DNA from: Sphingomonadaceae bacterium
GTDB taxonomy: Bacteria > Pseudomonadota > Alphaproteobacteria > Sphingomonadales > Sphingomonadaceae
Direction: 5' to 3'
Length of the DNA stretch: 64,000 nucleotides
NCBI GenBank assembly: GCA_947476425.1
Contig: CANJQJ010000001.1
Span: 62,001 to 126,000, forward strand
The translations under genes and the position numbers were made by a program. The notes under the pieces are model-generated. The model worked only from the letters and a program-made list of their open reading frames with translations. It searched no databases and was not told the origin of the DNA. Numbering within the stretch: the stretch's first letter is position 1; each line of letters starts with the position of its first letter. Shown here piece after piece: positions 10,714 to 20,139 of this stretch.

Positions 10714-10941
10714 CCATACTCCCGCAAAGGCCCGCGATGTTATCCGGGATGAACGGGCAGATCGCCCCGGAATTATATGGCTTTGCCAAGGTGCCCCATC
10801 CTGGCCGACTGCCGATCGAAAAGGCAGCGGCAGGCAGGGTTGCGCCTCGACAGATGCCCGACCCAAGGCACTTCTCGCAACAAGAGAAGCCTAAGTCAAA
10901 TGGCGTCTTCAGCCATTTTCAAAAATGGACGCGTCAGCGGA

Positions 10942-13215
10942 TCAACTGATCGCAACGCCTTCCGCCTCGGCCCACTCCCGCAAGGTTGTGCGCATGTTTT
11001 CAGGCGGTAAAGCAAGCCATTCCGCCATTTTTGGGCGGAGCCTGCTCAAGTCAAGCGAGCGGATCATCGCCTTGACCGGCCCGACTGCGGCCGGGGTGAT
11101 CGAAAGTCGTTCGATGCCGAGCCCAAGCAGCGCCATCGCTTCGAGCGTGCGTCCGCCCATCTCGCCGCAAACGCCCACTGGCACATTGGCATCGTCGCAC
11201 TGCACGACAACCCGGCGGAGGAATCGCAGGATGGCGGGCGACAGCCAGTCGAACCGCTCGGCGAGCTTTGGATTGGCGCGATCCGCCGCGAACAGGAACT
11301 GGGTCAGGTCGTTCGTGCCGATCGAGAGGAAATCGATCTTCGGCAACAATATGTCGAGAACCTCGGCAAGTGCCGGCACCTCGAGCATCGTGCCGTAGCG
11401 AATCTGCGTCGGCAGCATCCGGTTGCGCGACGAGATCCACGCCCGCTGTGCATCGAACAGCTTCTGCGCCTGGTCGAATTCCCATGGCTCGGAAACCATC
11501 GGGAACATCACGTTGAGCGTTCGCCCTGCCGCGGCCTCTAGCAGCGCCCGGGCCTGCGCCTTCATCAACGCGTCGCGTTCGAGCGCGAGGCGAAGCGCAC
11601 GCCAACCCATGGCGGGATTTTCTTCCTGCTGCGGCGCGTGGTCCATGTAGGGCAGCGCCTTGTCGCCGCCGATGTCGACAGTGCGGAACACCACTGGCCG
11701 GTCGCCCGCGACGTCGAGCACGTCGCGATACAGCCGCTGCTGGCGCTCGCGCTGCGGAAGCGTCGCCGAGACGAGGAACTGGAATTCGGTGCGGAAGAGC
11801 CCGATGCCGTCGGCACCGGTAACATCGAGCGCCGCAACGTCGTCCCGCAGGCCGGCATTGACCATCAACGCGATCCGCCGGCCATCGACGCTGATCGGCG
11901 GGAGATCGCGCATCGCGGCGAATTCGGCACGGCGTTTCTGGCTCAGCGCCTGCTTGGCCTCGAACGCCTCTTCCATCGGCGGGGTCGGTCGGACGAAGGC
12001 AACGCCCTGGGTCACGTCAAGCAGCAGCGGATCGCCGTCTGCCACAGTGCGGCGGACGTCGCTGACCCGGCCAAGCACCGGTATGCCCAAAGCGCGCGCC
12101 ACGATCGTGACGTGCGCGGTGAGCGAGCCTTCCTCGAGGATGACGCCCTTGAGGCGGCGCTTGTCATACTCAAGCAGTTCGGCCGGGCCGAGGTTCCGCG
12201 CGATCAGGATCGAATCCTGACGAAGACCCATCTGCGCGGCAGTGCCGAGTTGGCCAGCGACGATGCGGAGCAGCCGGTTGGAGAGATCCTCCAGATCGTG
12301 CATCCGGTCGGCAAGCAAGGGATCATCGATCTCGCGCATCCGCATGCGGGTACGCTGCTGGACTCGCTCGATCGCTGCTTCGGCGGTCAGGCCGCTGTCG
12401 ATCGCCTCGTTGATGCGACGGCCCCAGCCCTCGTCATAGGCGAACATCTTGTAGGTCGCGAGAACGTCGTGATGCTCGCCGGCGGTGCCGAATTCGGCCT
12501 CGCGCATCATCTTGTCGATCTGCTCCCGCATTTTGGCGAAGGCCGAATAGACGCGGTGGCGTTCCGCCTCGGTATCCTCGGCGACGGTATGCTCGACGAC
12601 GACGCGGGGCTGGTGATAGACCGCGAAGCCGCGGCCCATGCCTTCCACCAGCTTGAGGCCCGATAGCCGCAGCGGCCCCGTGTCGCGTGTACCGCGTCCA
12701 GTCGTCCCGAGCCCGTCGATCAGGCCAGCACCGGCGATCAGCTCGGCAAGCACCATGGCTACGGTCTGCAGCGCCTCGATCTCGACCTCTTCATAGCGGC
12801 GCGGTTCGGCATGTTGTACCGCGAGCACGCCCACGGCGCGTTCGCGTCGCACGATCGGGACACCTGCGAAGCTGTGGTAAAGCTCTTCGCCGGTTTCGGG
12901 CTTGTAGGCGAAATTGGGATGGCTCGTCGCTTCGTCGAGGTTGAGCGTCTCGACCGCTTCGGCAATCGTGCCGACCAGGCCTTCGCCAAGCGCGAGCTTG
13001 GTGACGTGGACGGCTTCCTGCTTGAGGCCTCGGGTAGCGTAGAGCTCGAGCACGCCGTCGCGCAGCAGGTAGATTGAGCAGACCTCGCTGTTAAGCGCTT
13101 CGCCGATGATCTGCACCACGCTGTTGAGCTTGGCCTGCGCAGGAGTTCGCGCGGCCATCACGTCGTGGAGGCGCTTCAATATTTCGCGCGCTGCGCTGGC
13201 GGAGGTCTGTGACAC
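10942..13215 (-). CDS. ptsP: Phosphoenolpyruvate-protein phosphotransferase, nitrogen PTS enzyme I
   Basis: First enzyme of the PTS-Ntr phosphorelay, passing phosphate from PEP to NPr. The 757-residue protein has an N-terminal GAF domain (about 15-160) that senses glutamine/2-oxoglutarate in characterised PtsP proteins, then the PEP-utiliser region with the phospho-accepting H368 in SLTAHVTIVAR, and a C-terminal TIM barrel with GTNDLTQF and a VCGEMGG Cys. The start is a GTG at 13215. The adjacent lysC and nitronate monooxygenase lie on the same strand; lysC-ptsP linkage is common in alphaproteobacteria. Confidence 0.95.
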   Translation of the reverse strand: MSQTSASAAREILKRLHDVMAARTPAQAKLNSVVQIIGEALNSEVCSIYLLRDGVLELYATRGLKQEAVHVTKLALGEGLVGTIAEAVETLNLDEATSHPNFAYKPETGEELYHSFAGVPIVRRERAVGVLAVQHAEPRRYEEVEIEALQTVAMVLAELIAGAGLIDGLGTTGRGTRDTGPLRLSGLKLVEGMGRGFAVYHQPRVVVEHTVAEDTEAERHRVYSAFAKMREQIDKMMREAEFGTAGEHHDVLATYKMFAYDEGWGRRINEAIDSGLTAEAAIERVQQRTRMRMREIDDPLLADRMHDLEDLSNRLLRIVAGQLGTAAQMGLRQDSILIARNLGPAELLEYDKRRLKGVILEEGSLTAHVTIVARALGIPVLGRVSDVRRTVADGDPLLLDVTQGVAFVRPTPPMEEAFEAKQALSQKRRAEFAAMRDLPPISVDGRRIALMVNAGLRDDVAALDVTGADGIGLFRTEFQFLVSATLPQRERQQRLYRDVLDVAGDRPVVFRTVDIGGDKALPYMDHAPQQEENPAMGWRALRLALERDALMKAQARALLEAAAGRTLNVMFPMVSEPWEFDQAQKLFDAQRAWISSRNRMLPTQIRYGTMLEVPALAEVLDILLPKIDFLSIGTNDLTQFLFAADRANPKLAERFDWLSPAILRFLRRVVVQCDDANVPVGVCGEMGGRTLEAMALLGLGIERLSITPAAVGPVKAMIRSLDLSRLRPKMAEWLALPPENMRTTLREWAEAEGVAIS

Positions 13216-13300
13216 GCGGCACCGCTATCAGAAAGCGATGGAGGATTCCAACAATGCTATTGTTCGATAGAATTCATTCCGCCCACACAGGCGGCGAAAT

Positions 13301-14305
13301 TCAGCCTCGCGCCGCCAGCGCTGCTTCAGCCTCGCTCACCAGCGCTGCGATGATGTCGGCGACTGGTTCTTCCTTGACGACCATCCCAACCGATTGTCCT
13401 GCCATTACCGAGCCATTCTCGACGTCGCCGTCGATTACCGCGCGGCGCAGTGCGCCCGCCCAATAATGTTCGATCTGCAGCTGCGCTTCGCCCATCTCGA
13501 TGCTGCCCTCGTCGAGCGACTGCGCGACTTCGCGCTGCTTGGCGGTGAACGATTCGGTCGACTGGTTCTTGAGCGCGCGAACCGGGATCACCGGCAGGCG
13601 CGGATCGATCTGGACGCTCGCGGTCGCGTCGCGGGCCGAGGCGCGAAAGAACGCCTTCTTGAAATTGGCATGCGCGATCGATTCGGTGGCCGCTGCGAAG
13701 CGTGTCCCGAGCTGGACGCCGGACGCGCCCATTTCCAGATAGGCGGCAATCGCCTCGCCCCGACCGATGCCGCCCGCGACGAATACGGGCAGCTGCTCCG
13801 AGACGGAGGGAAGGATTTCCTGGGCGAGCACCGATGTCGTCACGGGGCCGATATGTCCCCCGGCTTCCATTCCCTCGATCACCAGCGCATCGACGCCGGA
13901 GCGGATGAGCTTCTTGGCGAGCGCCAGCGCCGGGGCGAAGCAGATCACCTTCGCGCCGTTCGCCTTGATCCGATCGATCGAGCCGGTGGGTGGAAGGCCG
14001 CCAGCGAGCACCACATGCGTAACCTGGTGCTTTGCGCAGACATCGATCAACTCGCTGATCTGCGGATGCATCGTGATCAGGTTCACCCCGAACGACTTTG
14101 TCGTGAGGGTCTTCGTCCCCGCAATCTCCGCGTCGAGCAATTCGGGAGTCATCGCGCCGCATGCGATTACGCCGAAGCCCCCGGCGTTGGAGATCGCCGC
14201 GACGAGGTGGCGTTCCGAAACCCAGCTCATCGCGCCCGCCATGATCGCGTAGCGCGTGCCGAGAAATTCAGCGCCGCGCGCCATGAGCCGGTCGAGATGG
14301 GTCAT
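13301..14305 (-). CDS. Nitronate monooxygenase family FMN enzyme
   Basis: A 334-residue TIM-barrel flavoprotein of the nitronate monooxygenase/FabK superfamily. Evidence: the N-terminal pattern YAIMAGAMSWVSERHLVAAISNAGG, a central VIEGMEAGGHIGP phosphate/FMN-binding stretch, and a second FVAGGIGRGEAIAAYLEMGA motif. Family members oxidise nitronates such as propionate-3-nitronate; FabK enoyl-ACP reductases share the fold, so exact activity is unproven. It lies nine bases downstream of lysC and is probably cotranscribed. Confidence 0.88.
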   Translation of the reverse strand: MTHLDRLMARGAEFLGTRYAIMAGAMSWVSERHLVAAISNAGGFGVIACGAMTPELLDAEIAGTKTLTTKSFGVNLITMHPQISELIDVCAKHQVTHVVLAGGLPPTGSIDRIKANGAKVICFAPALALAKKLIRSGVDALVIEGMEAGGHIGPVTTSVLAQEILPSVSEQLPVFVAGGIGRGEAIAAYLEMGASGVQLGTRFAAATESIAHANFKKAFFRASARDATASVQIDPRLPVIPVRALKNQSTESFTAKQREVAQSLDEGSIEMGEAQLQIEHYWAGALRRAVIDGDVENGSVMAGQSVGMVVKEEPVADIIAALVSEAEAALAARG

Positions 14306-14313
14306 TTCAGTCC

Positions 14314-15561
14314 TTATTCCGCTGCCGTGTCGGGGGCATCGAGGCCGTACGCAGTGTGCAGGACGCGCACCGCGAGCTCAGTGAAGTCCGCGTCGATCAG
14401 CACCGATGTCTTGATCTCGCTCGTCGAGATGGCGAGGATGTTGATCTTGCGATCGGCCAGCGCCGCGAACATCGTCGCGGCGACGCCAGCGTGGCTGCGC
14501 ATGCCGACACCGACCACGGATACTTTGCAGACATTGCTGTCGCTCAACACCTTCTCATAGCCGATGTCGGTGCGCGCCTTGTCGAGCACATCCAGCGCGC
14601 GGGTGAGTTCGGCAGTCGGCACTGTGAACGTGACGTCGGTGTTGCCGCTGTCATGCGCGACATTCTGGACGATCATGTCGACATTGATGTTGGCGTTGGC
14701 GAGCGGCGTGAAGATCGTTGCCACCGCGCCCGGGCGATCGGGCACTGCGACCAGGGTGACCTTGGCCTCGTTCCGGTCATAGGCGATGCCGGTGATGAGT
14801 TGACGTTCCATACCGTTTCCTTCGATTTCCTCTTCGCCGACGATGAGCGTGCCGGGCTTGTCCTCGAACGAGGTGAGCACCTGGACGCGCACCTTTTCCT
14901 TCATTGCCAAGCCAACCGACCGGGTCTGCAGCACCTTGGCGCCGACCGAGGCGAGCTCGAGCATTTCCTCATAGGTGATCTTGTCGAGCTTGCGTGCCTT
15001 GGGCACGATGCGCGGGTCGGTCGTATAGACACCATCGACGTCGGTATAGATGTCGCAGCGATCGGCCTTCATCGCTGCCGCGACCGCGACTGCCGAGGTA
15101 TCCGATCCACCGCGGCCAAGCGTCGTGATCCGCTCGTCGTCGGTCAAGCCCTGGAAGCCCGGGATCACCGCAACCTCTCGGTTGGCGAAGGCGGCGGCGA
15201 GGCGATCGGTGTCGATCGAGCCGATTCTTGCCGATGCATGGGCGTCGGAGGTGCGGATCGGCAATTGCCAGCCGAGCCAGCTGCGCGCCGGAACGCCCAT
15301 CGCCTGCAACACGATCGCGAGCAAGCCGCTCGTCACCTGTTCGCCCGACGCCACCACCACGTCATACTCGCGCGGATCATAGAGCGGGCTCGCCTCGCGG
15401 CAGAAATTGACGAGGCGATCGGTCTCACCGGACATCGCCGAAACGACCACGGCGACATCGTTGCCGGCATCCCATTCGCGCTTGACGCGGGTCGCCACAT
15501 TGCGGATGCGCTCGATCCCCGCCATCGAGGTGCCACCGAATTTCATCACGATACGGGCCAT
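14314..15561 (-). CDS. lysC: Aspartate kinase
   Basis: Catalyses the first step of the aspartate pathway (lysine, threonine, methionine, diaminopimelate). The 415-residue product starts MARIVMKFGGTS with the kinase K-F-G-G motif and contains GRGGSDTSAVAVAAAM. Its C-terminal third has the two ACT domains that mediate feedback inhibition (TLVAVPDRPG and VSVVGVGMRSHAG). The reading frame is open far upstream, across the divergent ubiG, but that part has no family similarity, so the ATG at 15561 is used. Confidence 0.96.
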   Translation of the reverse strand: MARIVMKFGGTSMAGIERIRNVATRVKREWDAGNDVAVVVSAMSGETDRLVNFCREASPLYDPREYDVVVASGEQVTSGLLAIVLQAMGVPARSWLGWQLPIRTSDAHASARIGSIDTDRLAAAFANREVAVIPGFQGLTDDERITTLGRGGSDTSAVAVAAAMKADRCDIYTDVDGVYTTDPRIVPKARKLDKITYEEMLELASVGAKVLQTRSVGLAMKEKVRVQVLTSFEDKPGTLIVGEEEIEGNGMERQLITGIAYDRNEAKVTLVAVPDRPGAVATIFTPLANANINVDMIVQNVAHDSGNTDVTFTVPTAELTRALDVLDKARTDIGYEKVLSDSNVCKVSVVGVGMRSHAGVAATMFAALADRKINILAISTSEIKTSVLIDADFTELAVRVLHTAYGLDAPDTAAE

Positions 15562-15628
15562 GGATATGCGCTTTTCTGGTCTGACAGGGCTATGGTCGAA
15601 GTCGCGCGCCTGATAATGAGAGGCCATC

Positions 15629-16405
15629 ATGAACGCAAGCACCGTCCCCAACACCAACCCGGCCCCGGGCGCAACCACGATCATACCCGAGGAAGCCGCC
15701 CATTTCGGCAGGCTGGCCGCCGACTGGTGGGATCCCAGGGGATCCTCGGCCATGCTCCACAAGCTCAATCCGGTCCGCCTGGGATTCCTGCGCGAGCGGA
15801 TCGATGCGCATTGGCATTGCGACTCCGCCGGACGGCACCCGCTTTCCGGCAAGCGCGCGCTTGATGTCGGCTGCGGTGCCGGGCTGCTCGCCGAACCGCT
15901 TGCCCGGCTTGGCGCCAGCGTTACCGGCATCGACGCCGCACCCGAAAACATTGCCGTTGCCCGGCTCCATGCCACCGGCCAGGGCCTTGCGATCGACTAT
16001 CGCGCCGGCGAGCTTTCGGAAAGCACGGCAGGCGAAGCGCGCTACGATCTCGTCACCGCGATGGAGGTGATCGAGCATGTCGCCGATCCTGCCGCCTTCG
16101 TCGATGCGCTTGCGGCGGCGCTCGCGCCCGACGGCCTGCTGATCCTTTCGACCCCGAACCGCACGATGCGCTCGCGGCTTGCGATGATCACGATCGGGGA
16201 GGGCCTCGGCAAGATTCCCAAGGGCACGCACGACTGGCATCGCTTCGTGACGCCCGAGGAACTCGAAGGGCTGCTCGAAGCCGCCGGGTTGAAGGTCATC
16301 GACCGGAGCGGAATCAGCTGGTCTCCGCTGCGGGATTTCGTGCTGTCAGAGGATCAATCGCTCAATTATCTGTTCGCGGCAGTTCCTGCGTCTTCTCCGA
16401 ACTGA
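15629..16405 (+). CDS. ubiG: Ubiquinone biosynthesis O-methyltransferase
   Basis: Performs both O-methylations in ubiquinone synthesis. The 258-residue protein has the family N-terminus (HFGRLAADWWDPRG), the SAM-binding motif LDVGCGAGLLAEPLARLGA, acidic loop GIDAAPENIAVA, and the characteristic VTAMEVIEHVADP, followed by LILSTPNRT. It is divergent from lysC with 67 bases between the start codons, which must hold both promoters. Confidence 0.95.
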   Translation: MNASTVPNTNPAPGATTIIPEEAAHFGRLAADWWDPRGSSAMLHKLNPVRLGFLRERIDAHWHCDSAGRHPLSGKRALDVGCGAGLLAEPLARLGASVTGIDAAPENIAVARLHATGQGLAIDYRAGELSESTAGEARYDLVTAMEVIEHVADPAAFVDALAAALAPDGLLILSTPNRTMRSRLAMITIGEGLGKIPKGTHDWHRFVTPEELEGLLEAAGLKVIDRSGISWSPLRDFVLSEDQSLNYLFAAVPASSPN

Positions 16406-16475
16406 AAGATACCGTTCATCTGGCGCACACAAATGCACCGTCATATGGCGGGGCGCAAATGCGCCTGGAGGTTGT

Positions 16476-16970
16476 ATGAATAAGAAGATTCTATTGTGGC
16501 TGCCCCTGATCGGGATTGCCGGTTCCGCTTTCGCACAGGCGGCCCCCAACGCCGCCGCGGCCGCACCGTTGAGCCGCGCCGAAGTTGAAAAGCAGTATGA
16601 AGGCCGCTTCCGCATGATGGATACCAACAAGGACGGGTCGGTTTCCAAGACTGAACTCGAAGCAGCCGAAGCAGCTGCGGTGAAGCAGCTCGAGGCTGCC
16701 CGAGCGGCGAAACGCACCGAATTCTTCAACCATCTCGATGCAAACAAGGATGGCCAGCTCAGCCGCACCGAATTCGATGCAATCGATTCGAACCCCGTCG
16801 TGGCCGAGCCTTCCGCGAACGTCATCGCCAAGCTCGATACCAACAAGGACGGCAAGATCTCCCAGGCCGAGTTCGTGGCGCCGGCAATTGCCGGTTTCAA
16901 CAGGCTCGATACCAACAAGGACGGTATATTGTCGGTCGCCGAGCGCGCCAAGGCCCAGCCCGGACGCTGA
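16476..16970 (+). CDS. Secreted EF-hand calcium-binding protein
   Basis: A 164-residue protein with a signal peptide (cleavage near AFAQA, residue 20-21) and four EF-hand loops at residues 49-60, 88-99, 121-132 and 145-156. All have the D-x-N-K-D-G core and an acidic residue at position 12, so all should bind Ca2+. Predicted periplasmic. Such small EF-hand proteins are common in sphingomonads but their roles are mostly unknown. A GGAGG site lies six bases before the ATG. Confidence 0.9.
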   Translation: MNKKILLWLPLIGIAGSAFAQAAPNAAAAAPLSRAEVEKQYEGRFRMMDTNKDGSVSKTELEAAEAAAVKQLEAARAAKRTEFFNHLDANKDGQLSRTEFDAIDSNPVVAEPSANVIAKLDTNKDGKISQAEFVAPAIAGFNRLDTNKDGILSVAERAKAQPGR

Positions 16971-16985
16971 TCGGGCCGCTGGTCG

Positions 16986-17168
16986 TCAGAAGTCGATCGC
17001 CAGTCCCTTGCTTTCCCAGTCGCCATAGCGCGTCGGTTCCAGGCGACCGTTGGAATCCGTCGGTGGTGGCGGCGGGGAAGCCTCGGGCTTGGGCACTGGC
17101 GGGCTCTTGGGGAGATGCGCCGGCGGCTTGATGTGCGGCGGGCGTTCGCCCGGTTTGCGAGGATTCAT
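16986..17168 (-). CDS. DUF1674 protein, succinate dehydrogenase assembly factor 4 (SDHAF4) family
   Basis: A 60-residue protein, Pro-rich in its first two thirds (including PPPPPTD), ending in the invariant family signature RYGDWESKGLAIDF at residues 47-60. SDHAF4 homologues bind flavinylated SdhA and help assemble complex II. It is convergent with the EF-hand gene and divergent from htpX. The diagnostic C-terminus gives good confidence despite the small size. Confidence 0.88.
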   Translation of the reverse strand: MNPRKPGERPPHIKPPAHLPKSPPVPKPEASPPPPPTDSNGRLEPTRYGDWESKGLAIDF

Positions 17169-17247
17169 CGATCATACCCGATTGCAGAAGGGAATGGGGC
17201 TTCCCACATAAGTCCGGGATCTGGACCCGGGAAGTTGGAAAGGCAAG

Positions 17248-18152
17248 ATGAACGGTTTCAAGACGGTCATGCTCCTTGCGGCAATGACTGCTCTCTTCAT
17301 GGGCGTTGGCTACAGCTTCGGCGGAAGCGGCGGCGCGATGGTGGCGCTGGTCGTTGCCGGCGGCATGAACCTGTTCACCTTCTGGAACGCCGACAAGATC
17401 GTGCTTCGCATGCACGACGCGCGCGAGGTCGATGCCAGGAGCTGTCCCGAATTCGTCGGGCTCATCCGCGAGCTCGCCGACAAGGCTGGCCTGCCGATGC
17501 CCCGTGTCTATGTGATCGACAGCCCGCATCCCAATGCCTTCGCCACCGGCCGTGATCCAGCGCATGCGGCGGTCGCCGCGACCACCGGCCTGCTCGGCTT
17601 GCTTGATCGCGACGAGATCGCCGGCGTGATGGCGCACGAACTCGGCCATGTCCGCAATCGCGATACGCTGATCATGACGATGACCGCGACGATCGCAGGT
17701 GCAATCTCGATGATCGCCAATTTCGGTATGTTCATGCCGCGCAGCCATGACGGTCGCGGCAATGGCCTCGCTATGCTCGCGGCAATCATCGTCGCGCCGT
17801 TCGCGGCCATGATCGTCCAGATGGCGATCAGCCGTAATCGCGAATATGGCGCGGATCGCGCTGGCGCGGAGATTTCGGGCAAGCCAATGGCGCTTGCCTC
17901 CGCGCTTGCCAAGCTTGCCGACGGTGCGGCGCGAATCCCCAATCCGGTCGTCGCGCAGAATCCCGCCGCTGCATCGCTTTATATCGTCCCGGCTTTCGCT
18001 GGCGGTGGCGACAGTCTTTTTCCACGCATCCCGATACGCAGAATCGAATCCTTGCTTTGCGCGCGCTTGCAAAGGAAATGGGGCCCATGTCCAATTCCGT
18101 GCCAATTGCCCGCCGCCGCGCCAGTGCGCTCGATCCATTGAGCCGGCGCTGA
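17248..18152 (+). CDS. htpX: Zinc metalloprotease HtpX, apparent frameshift near the C-terminus
   Basis: Membrane-bound M48 protease for quality control of membrane proteins. The N-terminal two membrane helices, the catalytic HELGH near residue 131, and the downstream NREYGADRAG motif are intact. The annotated frame runs through SLYIVPAFAGGGDSLF and then loses similarity, ending at 18141 with a tail of about 40 unrelated residues. The third frame from about 18018 reads FSTHPDTQNRILALRALAK, the normal HtpX ending, and stops at 18150-18152. The break is at a run of five T at 18017-18021 where six would restore the frame. Either a real mutation or a homopolymer sequencing error. Confidence 0.88.
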
Positions 18153-19444
18153 AACCCGCCGATCCCCCCGGCGTCGCGACGCGGCGTGCGGCCCTCAAGA
18201 TCCTCGATGCGGTATTGCGTCGGGGGCTTCCGCTCGAATCGGTGCTTGCTTCGGCGACATCGGGCATCGAGCGATCCGACGATCGCGGCCTCGCGCATGC
18301 GATTGCGGCTGGGGTGCTTCGCTGGCTTACCGATCTCGACGCGCTGATCGACAGTGCCACAAAGAAACCGCTGCCCCACGATGCCAAGGCGCGGGCCGTG
18401 CTTCGCATCGCGCTCGCCCAGTCGCTGCTGCTCGACACGCCAGGCCATGCCGCGATCGCGACTGTGCTCCCGCTCGTCGATGGCGGGCCGCGCAAGCTCG
18501 TCCACGGCGTGTTCGGAACCCTGGTCCGCCAGGGCGTCACCTTGCCTGAAACGCCGCATCTGCCCGATGCGGTGATGATGCGCTGGCTGCCGGTGTGGGG
18601 CGATGATGGCATCGAAGCCATTCGAAAGTCGCTGGCGTCGCAGCCACCGATCGACCTGACGCTCAAGGATCCGACATGGGCCGAGCAACTTGGCGGCATC
18701 AGCCTTCTCCCCGGCCATGTCCGCCTGCCTGCCGGCACACGCATTACCGAATTGCCCGGCTATGAAGAAGGCGGCTGGTGGGTGCAGGACATCGCCGCGT
18801 CGCTGCCAGCGCGATTGCTTGGCGCAGGCCGAAGCCGAACCGTGCTCGATCTATGCGCCGCGCCCGGCGGCAAGACGATGCAACTCTCTGCCGCCGGGTG
18901 GCGAGTCACTGCCGTCGATGCGTCCGAGTCGCGGCTCAAGCGTGTCGTCGAAAATCTCGCGCGCACTGGGCTCAAGGCGAAGACCGTCGTCGGCGACGCG
19001 CTCTTCTATACCCCCGGCAAGCAATATGATGCCGTGCTCGTCGATGCGCCCTGTTCGGCGTCGGGCATTTTTCGCCGCCATCCCGATGTCCTGCACCGCG
19101 CACGGCCAAGCGTGATCAAGACTCTCGCCGAGCAGCAGCAGGCAATTCTCGCTCGCGCCGCCCAGGCCGTGAAGCCTGGCGGGGTGCTGGTCTATGCCGT
19201 GTGCTCGCTTGAGCCCGAGGAGGGGGAGGGCGTCGCGGATAGCTTTCTCGCCAGCCATCATGACTACGAACCGTTCGTCCCAACTGAGGTCTCCGGTCAG
19301 GACGCCGCGAATCTCGATTTCGTGCGACACGAGCGAAACCATTGGCGCGTCGCGCCCGGCGCATTGGCCGAAGCGGGTGGCGCAGACGGCTTCTTCGTTG
19401 CAATGTTCCACAGGAAAGACGAACTGCCCCCCGCATCGGCTTGA
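18149..19444 (+). CDS. rsmB: 16S rRNA m5C967 methyltransferase family (RsmB)
   Basis: Predicted rRNA cytosine-C5 methyltransferase of about 431 residues. It has an N-terminal NusB-like RNA-binding domain (RRAALKILDAVLRRG) and a C-terminal SAM domain with LDLCAAPGGKT, the VDAPCSASG catalytic/release Cys motif and the catalytic VCSLEPEEGEG Cys. No ATG, GTG or TTG stands at the natural N-terminus; the best start is CTG at 18149, overlapping the restored htpX stop as CTGA, which mirrors the common ATGA coupling. An in-frame ATG at 17846 lies inside htpX and is implausible. Confidence 0.85.
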   Translation: MKPADPPGVATRRAALKILDAVLRRGLPLESVLASATSGIERSDDRGLAHAIAAGVLRWLTDLDALIDSATKKPLPHDAKARAVLRIALAQSLLLDTPGHAAIATVLPLVDGGPRKLVHGVFGTLVRQGVTLPETPHLPDAVMMRWLPVWGDDGIEAIRKSLASQPPIDLTLKDPTWAEQLGGISLLPGHVRLPAGTRITELPGYEEGGWWVQDIAASLPARLLGAGRSRTVLDLCAAPGGKTMQLSAAGWRVTAVDASESRLKRVVENLARTGLKAKTVVGDALFYTPGKQYDAVLVDAPCSASGIFRRHPDVLHRARPSVIKTLAEQQQAILARAAQAVKPGGVLVYAVCSLEPEEGEGVADSFLASHHDYEPFVPTEVSGQDAANLDFVRHERNHWRVAPGALAEAGGADGFFVAMFHRKDELPPASA

Positions 19445-19476
19445 ACCAAGTCAAGCTCGTGAGTAAGCCCTGACGC

Positions 19477-20139
19477 ATGTCACAGAATGTTCTTATCGCG
19501 CCGTCGATTCTCTCCGCCGATTTCGCGAAGCTCGGAGAAGAGGTCCGGGCGATCGACTCCGCCGGCGCGGACTGGATCCATGTCGACGTGATGGATGGGC
19601 ATTTCGTGCCCAACATCACGATCGGCCCGGCGGTGGTAAAAGCGCTGCGCCCGCATACCGCCAAGATCTTCGATGTTCACCTGATGATCGCGCCGATCGA
19701 CCTCTATCTTGAGGATTTCGCCAACGCTGGCGCCGATATCATCACCGTCCATGCCGAGGCGGGGCCACATCTTCACCGCACGATCCAGTGCATCAAGGCG
19801 CTCGGCAAGAAAGCCGGAGTCTCGCTCAATCCGGGCACGCCTGCGAAGATGCTCGATTATGTCCTCGAGGAAATCGATCTCGTCCTGGTGATGAGCGTCA
19901 ATCCGGGCTTCGGCGGGCAAAGCTTCATTTCGAGCCAGCTTCGCAAGATCGAGGCGATCCGCAAGTCGATCGAGAAGCTCGGCAAGCCTATCGATCTCGA
20001 AGTCGATGGCGGTATCGACGTCAATACGGCGCGGCTCGCGATCGAGGCTGGCGCCAACGTGCTGGTTGCCGGTACGGCGACCTTCAAGGGCGGCCCTGAA
20101 GCCTATGCCTCCAACATCAGGGCGCTACGGGGCGCATGA
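19477..20139 (+). CDS. rpe: Ribulose-phosphate 3-epimerase
   Basis: Interconverts ribulose-5-phosphate and xylulose-5-phosphate in the pentose phosphate pathway. The 220-residue TIM barrel has the N-terminal [17 protein letters not shown], the metal-binding [15 protein letters not shown] and DVHLMI motifs, [10 protein letters not shown], and the catalytic EVDGGI Asp. Standard length. Its last four bases (ATGA) overlap the next gene's start. Confidence 0.97.
   Translation: MSQNVLIAPSILSADFAKLGEEVRAIDSAGADWIHVDVMDGHFVPNITIGPAVVKALRPHTAKIFDVHLMIAPIDLYLEDFANAGADIITVHAEAGPHLHRTIQCIKALGKKAGVSLNPGTPAKMLDYVLEEIDLVLVMSVNPGFGGQSFISSQLRKIEAIRKSIEKLGKPIDLEVDGGIDVNTARLAIEAGANVLVAGTATFKGGPEAYASNIRALRGA

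Noticed and set aside
10861-10930. Two short hairpins between ptsP and rodZ as a ptsP terminator
   Set aside because: The stems are short and not followed by a T tract on the minus strand, so the call is too weak.
13280-13295. Small hairpin (CCGCC/GGCGG) after the nitronate monooxygenase gene as a terminator
   Set aside because: Five-bp stem and no U tract.
17846-18148. Upstream extension of rsmB to the ATG inside htpX
   Set aside because: The extra 100 residues have no RsmB similarity and lie in the shadow of conserved HtpX sequence.
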